A stretch of DNA of 64,000 nt from Gossypium raimondii (Eukaryota > Streptophyta > Magnoliopsida > Malvales > Malvaceae). Below the pieces are notes generated by a model that worked only from the letters and a program-made list of their open reading frames with translations, had not been told where the DNA came from and made no database searches. Of the stretch, positions 26,301 to 37,551 are shown one piece after another. Both the position numbers and the translations under genes were made by a program. Position 1 is the first letter of the stretch, and every line of letters starts with the position of its first letter. The stretch lies in NCBI RefSeq assembly GCF_025698545.1, contig NC_068569.1:21824001-21888000 (forward strand), given 5' to 3'.

Positions 26301-28351
26301 TTAAATAGTGTTGTATGGTATTTTAGCACTAAGAGTTAATGTCATCTAACCTTTGCACCAATTTGGATTGTTCACTGACCCTTGTTAATTTTTATAGAGA
26401 AAAGCAAAACCTACAATAAAGGGGAAGGGTTCTCTTATTTGTTGGTTAAATTCTTTTCCAACTTTAATTTTCTGTGATGCGGTGGAGTTAAGAGTCATGG
26501 TCTATTTGAGCTCAAAAAGTTAACTTTTGGGGACTGAATGTATTGTTTTCAGTGATGTTTATTTTCTCTAATGTAGGTTATGTGTGATCTATTTTCGGAA
26601 CTATAAAGAGTTAATCTCCAATTGAAAGGAAATTGCATAGTACCATTCTGAATTTGATCATGTGAACTACGTTCTGGTTTTATCACAAACATCTTATATC
26701 CATCTCATTTAAGGAAAGCTATTTGCTAATAATGTTGATTGAGACTGTATGTTATTTGTTGTAGCTCAAAGAACTAGATGTCTATCATCAGTCGGGTAAT
26801 TCAAAGATTCCTACAATTGAAGATGCTTTGAAGGTATGTTCAGGATGGTGTTTCATCTAAATACTATATTCTATTATTGGTAGTTTCTTCTATCAAAAGG
26901 TAAATGGTCAATATCTGATTCTGCTTCATCTGAATATTCAGTTGATATCAGCATCAGTTCGGCAGGTGATTCTAGATGCCAAGGTGGGGCCCCATCATAT
27001 GAAAAGGGGCTTGCAAATGATATTCTTTCCACTGTGAGTTATTTTGCCTCTCTTCCCTTGTTTTGATTTCTTTTAAATTTTGATTTAGAAATGTGCTAAT
27101 GAGGCATTAGGCAATACACTTATCTTTCTTCTAAAATTTCAGGTTGAGAAGATGCAATGTAAGAATTGCCTCATTTGGGCTAAAAGTGATAGTTTAGTAA
27201 GGGACATAATCAAGCTCTCATCAGATGTTGCGGTGAGAAGATAACTGTCCTGAGCTCCTTTGGATTTTCTCTATAAAAATAAACTAGTGTTGAAAGGGTA
27301 ATTGTGATGTCTGTCTGAATGACTATCTTATACAATATGAGTTAGATTGTGTAGTCTGCATTCTTTTTAAAGGGAATGAAAATTTTATGTCTGGATGAAT
27401 TGCAAATTGTCACATGCTATCTGATAGTAATATTTGTGCTATAGAGGTGGCAATTGCTGATATGATTTGAACAATCAAAATCTGACTTACCAAGAAGTTA
27501 GACCAGTTGTTTCAAACCCAGGATTCCCAAGTTGCCATAACGAAACACAAAGAACTGTTTACCTTCTGCAACATGTCCTTTCACATATGTGGCCTTGGAA
27601 CTTTTTCCCCTCTCTTCTGCTTTCCTTTTCCTTCACTTCCCTTTCCCTTCTTTTCTTACTGATCCATGCTTCAAATTCTGAAAAAAATACGGCTAGGAAT
27701 AGACTTGGACCACCTCGTAATTCATGTTGGCAAGTCGTGTTTCGTGTTGCGTCTTTCTCCATCCTTGTAGGATCCTATTTTTGGCTTCAGAAAAATATTT
27801 ATTTTGAATTATTATTCTTGAACTTAATATGGATACTGACTAGGGGTGCTTTTGCTCTAATAGTGTTCCATTTCAACCAAGGCTATAATGTGGGAGTTGT
27901 TGAGGTTTTTCTTCTAACCACTTTGTAATGCATTTGATTGGTTTGTGGATGAACTCACAGGTAGGCTATGTTGTTATGGTGGATCCCCATACTGGTGCTC
28001 GAACTAACTTGTTGAGAATGAAAGGGTCCAAGGTGGCTGGCGTATATCATCAATTGATTGATGAAAGAATGGTTAAGATTCTGCATGGGTATGAAACTCA
28101 ATTTTGAGCCTGATTATTGGTGTAATTGATGTGAATGCAGTATGCAATTGTGATCCATTGCATGATCTGTTGGTCTCAACAGGAGAGAGAAGAAGGTATA
28201 TGCCTGGACGGTCGATGATGTCGATTCCATGATGAGGATGCTGCATATGCATGCAGATGCCATTGTTACTAGCAACCCCACTTTACTCCAACGCACTATG
28301 CAAGACAAAAGAACACAATGCCTTGAAGAAGGTTTTTCTTTAACACGATGA
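20306..28351 (+). CDS. GDPD4: Glycerophosphodiester phosphodiesterase, GDPD4-type, with a frame break in exon 6
   Basis: Nine exons: 20306-20461, 21807-21893, 22271-22368, 23373-23433, 26765-26833, 26942-27033, 27143-27232, 27961-28088, 28183-28351; about 316 aa if the frame is continuous. The enzyme hydrolyses glycerophosphodiesters to glycerol-3-phosphate and an alcohol. The N-terminus has a basic run and one hydrophobic segment (about residues 25-45, ILILLAFVALLPPVFFHF), so it is a signal anchor or secretory signal. The GDPD core shows His70 (AHGGDSTNAFPNT), Glu97 and Asp99 (CIEIDVSRSSDG) and His112 (LHDRDLQR), the expected catalytic and metal-binding residues. The C-terminal part has AWTVDDVDSMMRML and DAIVTSNP. 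Exon 6 has 92 bases instead of the expected multiple of three: after DAKVGP the homology continues as SYEKGLANDILST in another frame. The break lies at a GGGGCCCC run (26986-26993) where five C would restore the frame. Without correction a stop occurs in exon 7. It may be a sequencing error, a real null allele, or be bypassed by splicing. Intron 4 is 3.3 kb. Confidence 0.88.
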
Positions 28352-31104
28352 CCATGCTTGATTTTTATCGATTTCACGACATTAATAGTGATATGATATT
28401 GTTGAACAGTTGCATGTTTTCAGTGCACCTGTCTTTATTTGTTGATTTGCGTTTTTTATCTTTTGAAATTTGGATCTTATAATTTATCTATTCAAGAAGA
28501 TACTTAACCTCGAAAGAAATAGGGAGCATGTAGTTGGGAGGATTACCTCCATTTAGATTACTTAGAATATTAGTGATAATGTCAAATTCTCTTGGTTCAG
28601 TTGATTGGAACGTATAATTTTTGTTGTGTGTGTGTGTGTGAAAGGGCGCGCATGTATGCATATGTCCTATCATCATCTCTAAATTTGTATGCTGTGTATC
28701 CAGTCCCCATTTTGGATATAAAATATTAAAATTAATTATATATTAAATAAAAAATTTTGGTTACATTTGGGATCATTGTAATTTTTTAACTTGGATTTAA
28801 TTGTTCAAATACATTAATTCAGATCGATTTTTATTTGGTCAGGTTTTTTTTCAACCCTACTTATAAGCATTAAATCAGTCTCTTTGTTATGAAGTGGATC
28901 AATTTAATTTTGTATTATTAAAAAATTAAATAAAGCTAAATTGTAATAAAAATTAATACTTACTGTTTTAAAAAATATATGATTTTTTTTCATTTAAAGT
29001 TCAACTCTAAGTAAAAGATTTTATTTGTAAAATCATAAAAAATTCAAATATTAACTCCATTAAATAATATAAATGATACTTTTCTAAACGGTCTAGGTAT
29101 AATTTTTTTCAATTTTTAAACAGGAGGATAAACACGTTTAAATATAATCAAACCCATTCTCTTGCATTGGTAACTCCAAGTATCCTCTTTTAAAGTATCA
29201 TATATTATTTGTTGTTTAGTAATTTTCAGAAACTTAAATTTAGATTGTAGCATGTGGTGATGTGTATTTAATTCCACCAAAAGACTACACTTCATCATTT
29301 ACGTTTTATACAATGTCTAAAACTATTCGTAATTTTATTGAACCCTTAAATAACAAGATCAACACGCTTGAATCTACAATTCCTTGCATTAACAACCATA
29401 TTGATGTTAATTGAGTGAAGATCCATAATTGTTCTTCAACTCTTAATTCCATCAAAAGATTAGGCATCATCACTTTAACAATAATAATAAATAATGCTAA
29501 CATCTTGAACCCATAAATAACATTATAGAAGATTAAGTTTTAAATTTCAATATGAGGGACTAAAATCAAAATTAGACATTAAAATTGGTGGCTAAAAACA
29601 ATTCTATACTGTTTAAAATAAACTTATTTTAATTGAAAACAACACTAGAGTATTTTATAATTCTTTTAAAGGACAAATCTTAAAATTCTATATTAATTTT
29701 GATTTAATGTGTAATTTAATATATAAATTTTGATTTGGTGTAATTATATACATGAAACTTTAACTTTAATTTAGGTATGCACATTTAAAGAACTAAATAT
29801 ATAAATTATTTTTATATGTGAATAAATATAATTGTTTGTGTATATAATATATAAACATTAAATGATGCTACATCTATAATTGTGTTAATAATTTATAGGA
29901 ATTAAATCAAATTAAAATTTAATATATAAAATTGTACAAAATCAAAATTTATATATAAAATAACACATTATATTAAAATTAATGTATAATTTTAAGATTT
30001 ATTTTTTAATCAAATTGATAGTGTGCAATATTAAATTTATTTGAAATTTAAATTGATAGTCGAAACAAATAAGCAAGTTCGAAGTTAAGACAAGTGAGGT
30101 TTCAAAGACATTGGCTTCATTTTTGTTTTTACCATAATGAGTTGCGTTCAAGTAATAACAGTAAGACAATGGAAGAGACAAGCGTAGGGTGTTGTTGGAA
30201 GCTTAACAGATGACTAGCATTGCCATGTTACAAGTCGACAGCAGAGTGATTTCTTTTACAATAAAATTAATCTGAATTATAGTTCAACACACAATTTTAG
30301 TCGGAATTGAAGGGATTTTTAACCAAATATTTCCTCCTTTTTTAAATTCAAAAACATATTGTCTTTCTAATTTCTTTATTAATTTATACTAAAATGGTAT
30401 AACTCTTGGATTTAAATTAAAATCTATTTTTGTATAAACAATGATAAAGGAAAGAAATAAAAGGAAATTAAAATGATCAATGTTTATTTAAGTAGTTAAA
30501 ATATATATTATTTAATATTTTAGTGTTTAATTTAGAAATTAACATGTTTTTGAGTTTTTCAATTTGATACTTAAATTTTTCTTAAGCACTTATGTTCTTT
30601 TTATTAAAATACATTTGTCAAACATTCGTTGAGTCATACGATGTTGTTTAATCTAATTACTACATTAAACATTGAAAATAAATTCATTTATCAAATTAAG
30701 GTAAAAAATTAAATATCAAATTAAACATTAAAACTAAATTCAGGTACGGAAGTATATATTCACACATAAAAAATTTATATCAGTAGAGATGGAGCAGTCG
30801 TGAAATAAATTGTTAGTTGTTGAAGGTTAGAGACAATATGCGTCTTATTTACTGGATCACGTGGTGGAATTTTCACAATCACAAGTCTCTCATAACACCT
30901 AGCAAAGAAGAAAACGGTGGCTTGGCTTGTTCTTTTCTTCTACATATTTTCCAGTTTTATTTCTCATCTCAAATTAATATTATTTAAAGATTTTCCAAAA
31001 AAACATAAAAGTTTATCTGTCTCAAATCTAGGTCTAGGAGAGGAGAAGCAAATTTCCCCAAAAACCCAATTAAAGAATCCCAGGTTATTATTATTATTAC
31101 CATT
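28352..31104. other. Intergenic AT-rich DNA
   Basis: GDPD4 3' flank followed by AT-rich sequence. A short TG repeat lies near 28624-28640. The small open frames on both strands have no family similarity and no plausible splice context. The last ~150 bases probably hold the 5' UTR of the next gene, with an ATT repeat just before its start. Confidence 0.5.
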
Positions 31105-33287
31105 ATGGCATTGACGCTCTGGTTCAACAAAAAGATCGCGGATCCCCTTATCCAGATCCTCCGCAAGTAAGCTTTAGCTTAGAATGTCATTCCTACATTT
31201 TATGTATAAATCTGATTGCTTTGCACTTCCAGGGGAGCAGAACCCAAGCAGTTGGCCTTCTCTTCAGCCTTGGGAATTACTTTGGGAATTTTCCCTATAT
31301 GCGGTAATGTTGTTTTCTTCCTATTTCTTCTTTTCTTTTCTTTTGATTGGTTGAGAATTTGATCTGAATGAAAAAAAACACTGCAGGGGTTACGGTGTTG
31401 CTTTGTGGGATGGCAATAGCGTTGCTTGGATCTCACTGCCATCCTCCAACTGTAATGCTTGTTAATTTCTTGGCTACTCCGATCGAGTTGAGGTGATTTA
31501 CTCTTCTTCTTCTTTTTTTCATTCTGGATTTTTAGCTCTTTTTTTTTTTTTGCCCCTCCATTTTTTGAGTGCTAATTTACTTGCATTTCACTTTGTTTTA
31601 TCTATGGATGTATCTATGTTGTCGTCTAGCTTGGTGGTGCCCTTCCTTCGCTTTGGGGAAGCGTTATCTGGTGGACCTCATTTTCCCTTAACTTCTGATG
31701 CCTTGAAGAAAGTTTTGACTGGCCAAGCTTCGAGTGAACTCCTCTTTAGTATTGCCCATGCTGTAAGTGCCCATTTTCTGCTCCTTCCTTATTTCACTTG
31801 TTACTCCTTGCTCTGTATTTGATTTCATCTTTTAGATTTGATTGTCATTTTATGGTAGATAGGGATAACAGTTTCAATATTGTTGAATAAATAAACTGTT
31901 AATTGAACCAATTTGACCTTAGAATGATGGTGTCTGGGTAATAAATAGTAGCACTTATGAATTACTGTTTCATCAATTAGCCATCTGAATTTGTTAAGTT
32001 TTTTTTCTCAACTTTGCCTTAACTTGTAATATGTCTTCACCTATATCTTGTATTCTCAACAATCAGATAAAAGGCGTGTGTGTCTCCATGCAATGGTTTT
32101 CTTTTCTCAACTTGTATGAATGAAAATTTGCTTACAGCACACGTGTTTAATACAAAACATGGAAACTTTCTTTGTAAAGATTTATTTATTTGATTTTCTT
32201 CTGAGTGAAATTCTTTGATCTCGTTGAACATCATCCATCGGGCATGTATCATAACATCATCTAGAAATAGAGATTGAGTGAGCTTGTAATACTGTTCATT
32301 TCTATGTAAGAACTTTAAAGATGAAAATCGAAAAACATTGTCTTCTACTTTTTGATGTGGCTAGTATGTTCCTATGTAACATTATAGATATTATGATTTT
32401 GTATGATTAAATTGTATTTTACCACTAGTTAAATCTCCCATGTCTGCAGCTATCCTGTAGATATAGAGCATTGGTAAAACTCTATGCAAGACTGAACGCA
32501 TTTTCTTAACATGTGTTTCCTTGTTCAGTTTATGCTAGGCTAGTCCTGAACGTAAACCACTTCATCATACTTGATCTTCCAGCTCATTGACTATACTTTT
32601 TCAAACAATGTTCACTGTTGATTCTGGCCAATGGCTTAGCATGATATATGTTGTTTAGGTTTCATAATATGTAGCTGATGTTGCATAATATAAAAAGGGT
32701 CAATTACATATTTTCTACTTGAACTATAGTGAAATTATCTATTTGGTATCTGAAGAAAATAACTTTGCAACTAAGTACTTCAACTTTTATTCCCCTTGTG
32801 TAGATTGAACACCTTACAAACTCAGTTAAGAGTGTAATTCAGTTTCCCCATTCTTTTTGTAGTGTAGTTTCAAACAAGCTGCTCTGCTCACTGAGTTGAC
32901 ATTAGTATATATATATTTCGAATAGTTGTTGGCATTAGTATAGTTTGAGGTGGAAAGGGTTCCTTTTTACCCTGTATGCTATAAATACGAGTATTTATGC
33001 TTAAGGTGATGGAATTTTATCAAAAGACGGGATTGTGGACTTTATGTAATTGTACATTAGTTGAAACATGCCTTATCAATATGGAATTACATTTGAAAAT
33101 CATCTTATGGAAACTGTTGCAGTTGTTGGGATGGCTTGTTGCGGCACCCTTTGTTTTGGTCACACTCTACATTCTATTTTTGCCAATTTTCAAGGTTGTC
33201 GTCCCCAAGTTTAGGAGTGTTCCTTTGAGCCCAAGGAAACATCTTCTTTCACCTTCAGAAGTTGGGCTTAAGGTGAGGCAGGTTTGA
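31105..33287 (+). CDS. DUF2062-domain small membrane protein
   Basis: Five exons join in frame to 178 aa: 31105-31166, 31233-31303, 31387-31492, 31630-31762, 33123-33287. The start is MALTLWFNKKIADPLIQIL. Residues about 25-70 (LAFSSALGITLGIFPICG, then VTVLLCGMAIALLGSHCHPP and VNFLATPIELSLVVPFLRFG) match the DUF2062 pattern, in which a Gly/Pro-rich helical hairpin is followed by a conserved 'N..ATP.E' segment. A second long hydrophobic stretch (LGWLVAAPFVLVTLYILFLP) lies near residue 125-150, and a basic tail follows. It is predicted to span a membrane two to four times. The molecular role of plant DUF2062 proteins is not known to me. Intron 4 is 1.36 kb. Exon borders follow GT-AG and the reading frame is uninterrupted. 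Confidence 0.85.
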
Positions 33288-36200
33288 TCGTTGTAATCTT
33301 GTATATTTCTTTCATGGAATGCTTTGACTGGAAACTGCAATTATACATGTTTCTCACCTACTGGCATTTGTTGTATATAAGTCATATCTGGACGCTTAAT
33401 TCATCAATACAGAATGTGGTTTATGAGCCTTATTGGGTTGAGTATTGTTAGTGGGCTTGCATGCATCCAGATACGTATATTTATACATATATGTATATGT
33501 GTATTAAAATAGGGAAACTAATGGTTGAGCATAACTTTGAGTCTGAGTTTGAATGACTAATTTTTATCCCTTACTTATCAATGAACAATATCCGAATTAT
33601 AATGATTTGTTTTGTGTTGTGTCGTTTGCCATTTAATTTATAAAAGCACCCTCCTCTCTAGAGCTAACTTGAAATAGAATGTCCGATGCAGTTGATTTCT
33701 ATTCATTAGGTTCTGAGCAAGGTTTTATGGTTTGTTTATTAAACCAACTGAACTCAAATATAATATGTTAGCGAGCATATTCAAAATTTTTGTTGTTGTT
33801 TTAGTGCTTGTAAACAGTTTTGTTTACTCTAATCAAAATGCGCTTAATTTAAAAACGAATTGGATTTAGACACTATATTGATAGTCACGAATTGAACGCA
33901 AACAAATTGGAAAACAGATGAACATTGAATAGAGGACTGTTTGTTGAAACATGGTTCATTTAGGGGCCTACTCTTGTCTTTGGGGAGTGACACAGGCAGC
34001 GGCGGCCCAGCAAGAGGAATGAATCTCACGCATCACCGCTCAACTTCTGATTTCTTGCTTAGAAAAACTATAAATTAGAACTAGAATACAATGTTAATGA
34101 TCTTGGGACTAAGTTTTGGAGGGGACTAGTAAAATTTTCAAAGATTTAGGGAACTTCTTCTTTTTAAAAATGGGAGTTTAACTGAAATTTTTGTGAGATT
34201 AATGAGAATTTTTAAAAATTATGAGAGTTTAATTAAAATTTTTAAAGAAAAGGTGTAATAAAAATTTTAAAAATCTGAGGGCATCTAATCAACATTTTCT
34301 AAAATTTTCAAAAATTTTGAGGGACCTAATTAATAGTAATCAAGATTTCCCCAAAAGATCTGCCCTTGATGTTATTGTTTTGTGACTTCAGAATTATTTC
34401 TTTTATGTTAAATTTGTGGATTTGTTTGAATTTAGATGATATATTATATTAAATATTCAATTGTTAGATAATCTTAAATTTGACTGATTAAGTTGAGCTG
34501 CATACATTCCTTAAAATGTACGTTGTTGCTATGAACAAGGAATACATCTTCTGTCAGTTCCAAATTATTATAATGTTTCCATTCAAGAGAAGAGGCTCTA
34601 CACAACTCTGGTATCAATGAAGTGAAATTAAGTAAACTACAGCCAATGGTTTGACTTCAAATTTAATGATTAATTTCAAATATGATCCTTTTAATCCACC
34701 AAATAGTTCCAGAATTTTGATTGTCAGTGGAAGGCTGGTTAAAGTGAATTGAGAGGGAATTTGCAGAGCTCTACCAATATAGTAATATAGTAATATATAT
34801 TCTCAAATTTTGTTGTGTGGAATGAGGTATGTTCAATTTTTAATTTCTGTCATATTTGAAGTGTTAAACACAGGTGTCTCAAATATATGTATAAATAAAT
34901 CTAATAATTCAATCAATTATAGGCTTTAATAAGTAATAATTGTAAGAAATTGTAATTGCGTAGAGGTGTTGGGGCCTTAGCACTGCCCTCCAACTTTTTA
35001 ATCTCATAATTCGTTTAAATTATTTTAAATATTTTTATATTAACAGTGATGTATTTTGTAATTAAATTTCACCCATAATACTAATTTTATTATTCAAACT
35101 TTAGTTTAGACATGTCTGATTTAAATTAAAAATATCAATTTTTTATTAATTCATGTATTATAATTTGTCAATTTTAATCTTTTTATATTTTTAAAATTTA
35201 AAATTTCAATTCGAATAAACTAATAACAGTTATATTCATTACGCCAAATTCTACTATTAGTTTTGTATAACGTGTAAGTTGCGAACTTTTTTTTTCAGTT
35301 TGATTATTTTCAGTTTGTATACTTTTTGAATATTAAAATTTCTATCTAGTAGTCAGTTTAATCCTTCAACTAAAACATGTTTTTTTGTAAGTACTATATT
35401 AAAAACAGATGGTGACATAACATTAAGCTTGTCATATGAGATTTTGAAAATAATAAAATTTTACTAGTTTAATAGTTACCATTTGAATATACTAAAATTT
35501 CAAAATTCAGAAAGATTAAAAATGCTTAGATTAGAGTACAAAAATTAAGCCTATAACTTAAGCACGGTATAAAGATTAATAGCATAATTTGAACATTGCA
35601 CAAGAGTAGATGAAGAAGCATATCAGCTAAAGGTGTTGGATCATCCTAGTAATTTGCAGCAGCAAGATTAGGTTGCAGTGGCGTGGGATTAACATATGAT
35701 CACGTAAATCATCTTGGTTAAAACAGAGAGTGAGTGAAAGTGAAAAAGAAGGAAGATAGGGAAATATGATGGAATGAGTTTTAGTCTTTATTGGTGAAGA
35801 CAAAACATTGGATTAATAATTCAACGCTGAATTGCTTTGTTTCTCTTGTAACACCCACGTGAACCCCCCCTCTTTCCTTTATAGACCCTTCACCCCATAG
35901 GCCCCTTTCCCTTTGCTGTTTCTTTTTAATTACATAAGCCATGTTCAAGACAACTACTTATGCTCTGTTCTTTATTAAATCATATTGCTATACCTAATCA
36001 CTTTATTTAGTAGTTTCCTTATTGCTAAGACTAACCACTTTTATTGAAAAGGATTCACTTATAAGATTTGTTAAATGTTTATGTAGACCATCACTGGGTT
36101 AATTGATTATTATAATTGTATCTCATAAAATCTTGTAGGTTTATATCTTTGACTATACAAGAGATTTCTCAAATCACATCTTAGTAGAGCATTCCATGAT

Positions 36201-36600
36201 TCTATTAATAACACTTTATATGACAAAACAACTATTTAAAAAGGAACTGACGTCAAATCCCTTCGTCTCCAAAAAGACTCCAAACACTCACTAATTACTT
36301 TAATTTTATTGAATTTCTTTCGTAATTCTCCACTATTCTCCAACCTCTACTAATAATTTCTAACATTACTATGTGAATCACTTGGAAACTTGTATCAACA
36401 AATATATATAACGAAGATATAAAACAAGAAAGAGGGGACAAATGGTGGTGGAGGAGCTTTGGATTGGTCGGTCTAAGAGTTTGGAAGTCTGAAATCCTAG
36501 TCGTCTCGGAAGCAAGCACAATGATGGGGGATGGGGCTCCCACATGTTTTCCCAATCCCTACTCCCTCACTTCCCTTCCAACAATAATTGTCAACATCAT
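33288..36600. other. Intergenic DNA with repeat fragments
   Basis: No supported gene. At about 34100-34340 there are several degenerate copies of an A/T-rich phrase (AAAATTTTnAAAnATTTnGAGGG), typical of worn transposon interiors. Two motifs stand out upstream of the peptide gene: CACGTG at 35856-35861 (G-box) and TGACGTCA at 36248-36255 (bZIP site). Confidence 0.45.
36248..36255. promoter_or_regulatory. Palindromic TGACGTCA, candidate bZIP site
   Basis: An exact TGACGTCA lies 465 bases before the peptide-gene start codon. TGA/bZIP factors bind this core. Function is inferred from motif and position only. Confidence 0.3.
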
Positions 36601-36622
36601 TTCCATTTAAAATCTCCTAATC

Positions 36623-36630
36623 TATAAATA
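36623..36630 (+). promoter_or_regulatory. TATA box of the secreted-peptide gene
   Basis: TATAAATA lies 90 bases before the start codon at 36720. Fits a plant core promoter. Confidence 0.55.
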
Positions 36631-36719
36631 TATATACATTAAATGTTCAACTCACTCATTTCCATTCCATCCTACATATAGAGAGACATAGAAAAGTTCA
36701 TTATTTCTGCAAATACACA

Positions 36720-37123
36720 ATGAAGGTTTGGCCTGCATATTTCATCTTATTATGTCTCTTCACAGCTGCTTTCTATCTACTTTCTTCTTCTTCTTCTTCT
36801 TCTTCTTCTTCTTCTTCTTTAATCTTGCTTACAGGAAGGAGATCACTAGAGATGTCATTGCCTCACCACAAATACATATATCCCAAAGCAAAGGTAACAT
36901 TGTTTATTTATGAAATTATAGAAGTTTTGAGATTGAAGATGGCTAAGTTTTTCTTTTTTCTTTCTGAAACTAAAGGAATTGAATGGTGTGAATGCAGGTG
37001 GTTGATGGTTCATCATGGGAAGGTTCTAATGGGCATATGGATAATGAGATTGTTAATTACCACTTAGATTACCATGGAGTCACTACTCATCCAACTCCAA
37101 CCCCCAAACATCCTAAGCCTTAA
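36720..37123 (+). CDS. Secreted peptide precursor with C-terminal Asp-Tyr motif (RGF/GOLVEN-like candidate)
   Basis: Two exons, 36720-36893 and 36998-37123, join in frame to 99 aa. Residues about 3-21 form a hydrophobic signal peptide (VWPAYFILLCLFTAAFYLL). A run of 12 serines follows, encoded by a TCT trinucleotide repeat, then a GRRSLE stretch and a variable acidic region. The C-terminus ends LDYHGVTTHPTPTPKHPKP. Short precursor, signal peptide, variable middle and a C-terminal Asp-Tyr followed by His-Pro-rich residues are the hallmarks of tyrosine-sulfated plant peptide hormones. RGF/GOLVEN/CLEL peptides follow DY-x5-HP-P-x-H-N; here DY-x5-HP is kept, three residues (TPT) are inserted, and PKHP replaces PxHN. 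PSK, PSY and CIF patterns fit less well. The peptide role is inference. A TATA box lies upstream. The next gene is tail to tail, 428 bp away. Confidence 0.75.
36783..36820 (+). repeat. Coding TTC/TCT microsatellite (poly-Ser)
   Basis: About twelve uninterrupted TCT codons encode a Ser run right after the signal peptide. Changes by whole codons keep the frame, so repeat-length variation between accessions is likely. Confidence 0.85.
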
Positions 37124-37551
37124 TTTTTTTTTTTGTTTACTTTTGCCTTTATTTCTCTCATATAAGCAATGCAACACACTGCATTGATGCTTAATATGTA
37201 CCTCATCTGAAATCAATACATGGTTTGATTTTTTCTCTTATATTAGTTTTTTGAGTTTTTATTTACTGAGATTTCTATTACTTTCTTAAGTCAAAGCAAA
37301 TTCAAATAGTTCAACTTTTATTTTCAAACTTTAAAATATGAAATACAATTAACCAAGAATCGGGTCTCTAAGCAATGATTTTTTAATTTAACTCGACTTT
37401 CTCACTGTTTCGACTTGGCCCGACTAGGTTTACACATACAGTGCGAAGAGAAAGATGGTTGATACCTTGAGACGAATGAGGAGATTTTTACAAGATTTGA
37501 TGAAAAATCACTTCCATTGTATAACATAATATACATCATATGCAGATGCAG

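Noticed and set aside
27467-27928. 153-aa plus-strand open frame between GDPD4 exons 7 and 8
   Set aside because: It lies wholly inside intron 7, has a hydrophobic low-complexity composition and matches no family I know.
32997-33287. 96-aa frame with an ATG upstream of DUF2062 exon 5
   Set aside because: The first ~40 codons are intron; the acceptor at 33121-33122 sets the exon and keeps the phase of the family protein.
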